A stretch of DNA of 26,654 nucleotides from Cymbomonas tetramitiformis (taxonomy: Eukaryota > Chlorophyta > Pyramimonadophyceae > Pyramimonadales > Pyramimonadaceae), in assembly GCA_001247695.2 (NCBI GenBank), contig LGRX02025779.1:1-26654 (forward strand). Reading direction: 5' to 3'. This document shows positions 26,301 through 26,654 of the stretch, in pieces. The notes beneath the pieces are model-generated. The model was not told the DNA's origin. It made no database searches and saw only the letters and a program-made list of their open reading frames with translations. Numbering within the stretch: the stretch's first letter is position 1; each line of letters opens with the position of its first letter. Made by a program: the position numbers and the translations under genes.

Positions 26301-26654
26301 GCTTGTCGCTCGCTCGTCTTCGACTGATCCTACGGTCGCACTGCTCGCTCAGAGCCGAATGCTATTTCTTGCCACGTCACTATCATAACTTTTGAGCTCT
26401 GTTTCCAAATCCTTGATGCTGTTCGACATTTTGCTCTCTCCTCCCGAAATTTGGAAACGAAGCGACAGCATCGAGCATTTGGAAACAGCATCGAGCAGCC
26501 CGCGACAGCCCGCGACAACCCGCGACAGCCGATTCAGTCGCGTTTTTTGCGCGGTTCGGCACGATTGTTCTCTTTTGGCGACCTTTCGCGTGAATCGGCT
26601 CCCATAAGCTTCCCTTGTGCGAAGGTGGGATAAGAAGAATGGCGTTCCCACAGT
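26301..26654. other. Host sequence with short tandem repeats, no gene
   Basis: It contains a 10-bp tandem repeat CAGCCCGCGA at 26496-26525 and two nearby copies of ATTTGGAAAC followed by CAGCATCGAGC (about 26447-26495). Overlapping short ORFs on both strands are not supported as genes. Confidence 0.4.

Overview
The window is eukaryotic DNA in two contrasting parts. Positions 1 to about 17220 are AT-rich, densely packed and virus-like. Positions 17221 to 26654 are more GC-rich, gene-poor and dominated by repeats and a retroelement. The host cannot be named from the sequence. A retroelement, an ankyrin-repeat exon and large non-coding stretches show it is a eukaryote, and an animal or an alga/protist both fit.

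The AT-rich part is an endogenous DNA virus of the Polinton/Maverick / polinton-like virus / adintovirus assemblage. It carries a retrovirus-type DDE integrase (1751-2908), a protein-primed family B DNA polymerase in three broken segments (2911-6825), a two-part double-jelly-roll major capsid protein (12659-14004), an adjacent penton-like minor capsid protein (14032-15015), a class-3-lipase-like protein (15222-16538), a cassette of fibre-like proteins sharing the N-terminal signature MSSFGN (8868-12284), and several small basic or cysteine-containing proteins. Almost everything is on the minus strand, in tightly spaced or overlapping order. Two genes are on the plus strand (7636-8064 and the broken 16566-16855). 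The replication/integration block (578-7418) and the virion block (8333-16538) are separated by a telomere-like hexamer array, the plus-strand gene and an AT-rich spacer. Neither the adenovirus-type protease nor the FtsK/HerA-type packaging ATPase expected in this group was found, so the element either continues to the left of position 1 or has lost them.

The virus copy is damaged. There are two in-frame stops (4436-4438 in the polymerase, 15441-15443 in the lipase) and five frame changes (near 4222, 6382, 10497, 13460 and 16685), four of them at or beside A/T runs of six or seven. The integrase, minor capsid protein and first fibre gene remain open. This is either a recently inserted, lightly decayed copy or a nearly intact copy with homopolymer errors in the assembly.

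The right part starts exactly at an LTR. A 3.6 kb LTR retrotransposon (17221-20805, minus-sense) has LTRs of 283 and 304 bp and one 840-residue gag-like ORF with an unusual zinc knuckle, but no reverse transcriptase, so it is non-autonomous. A relic of a related element lies at about 21436-21532. Beyond that are a long non-coding stretch, an ankyrin-repeat exon (24045-24554, minus), a G-rich minisatellite (about 24640-25265), a 42-bp tandem duplication, and a 93-bp near-perfect inverted repeat (26208-26300).
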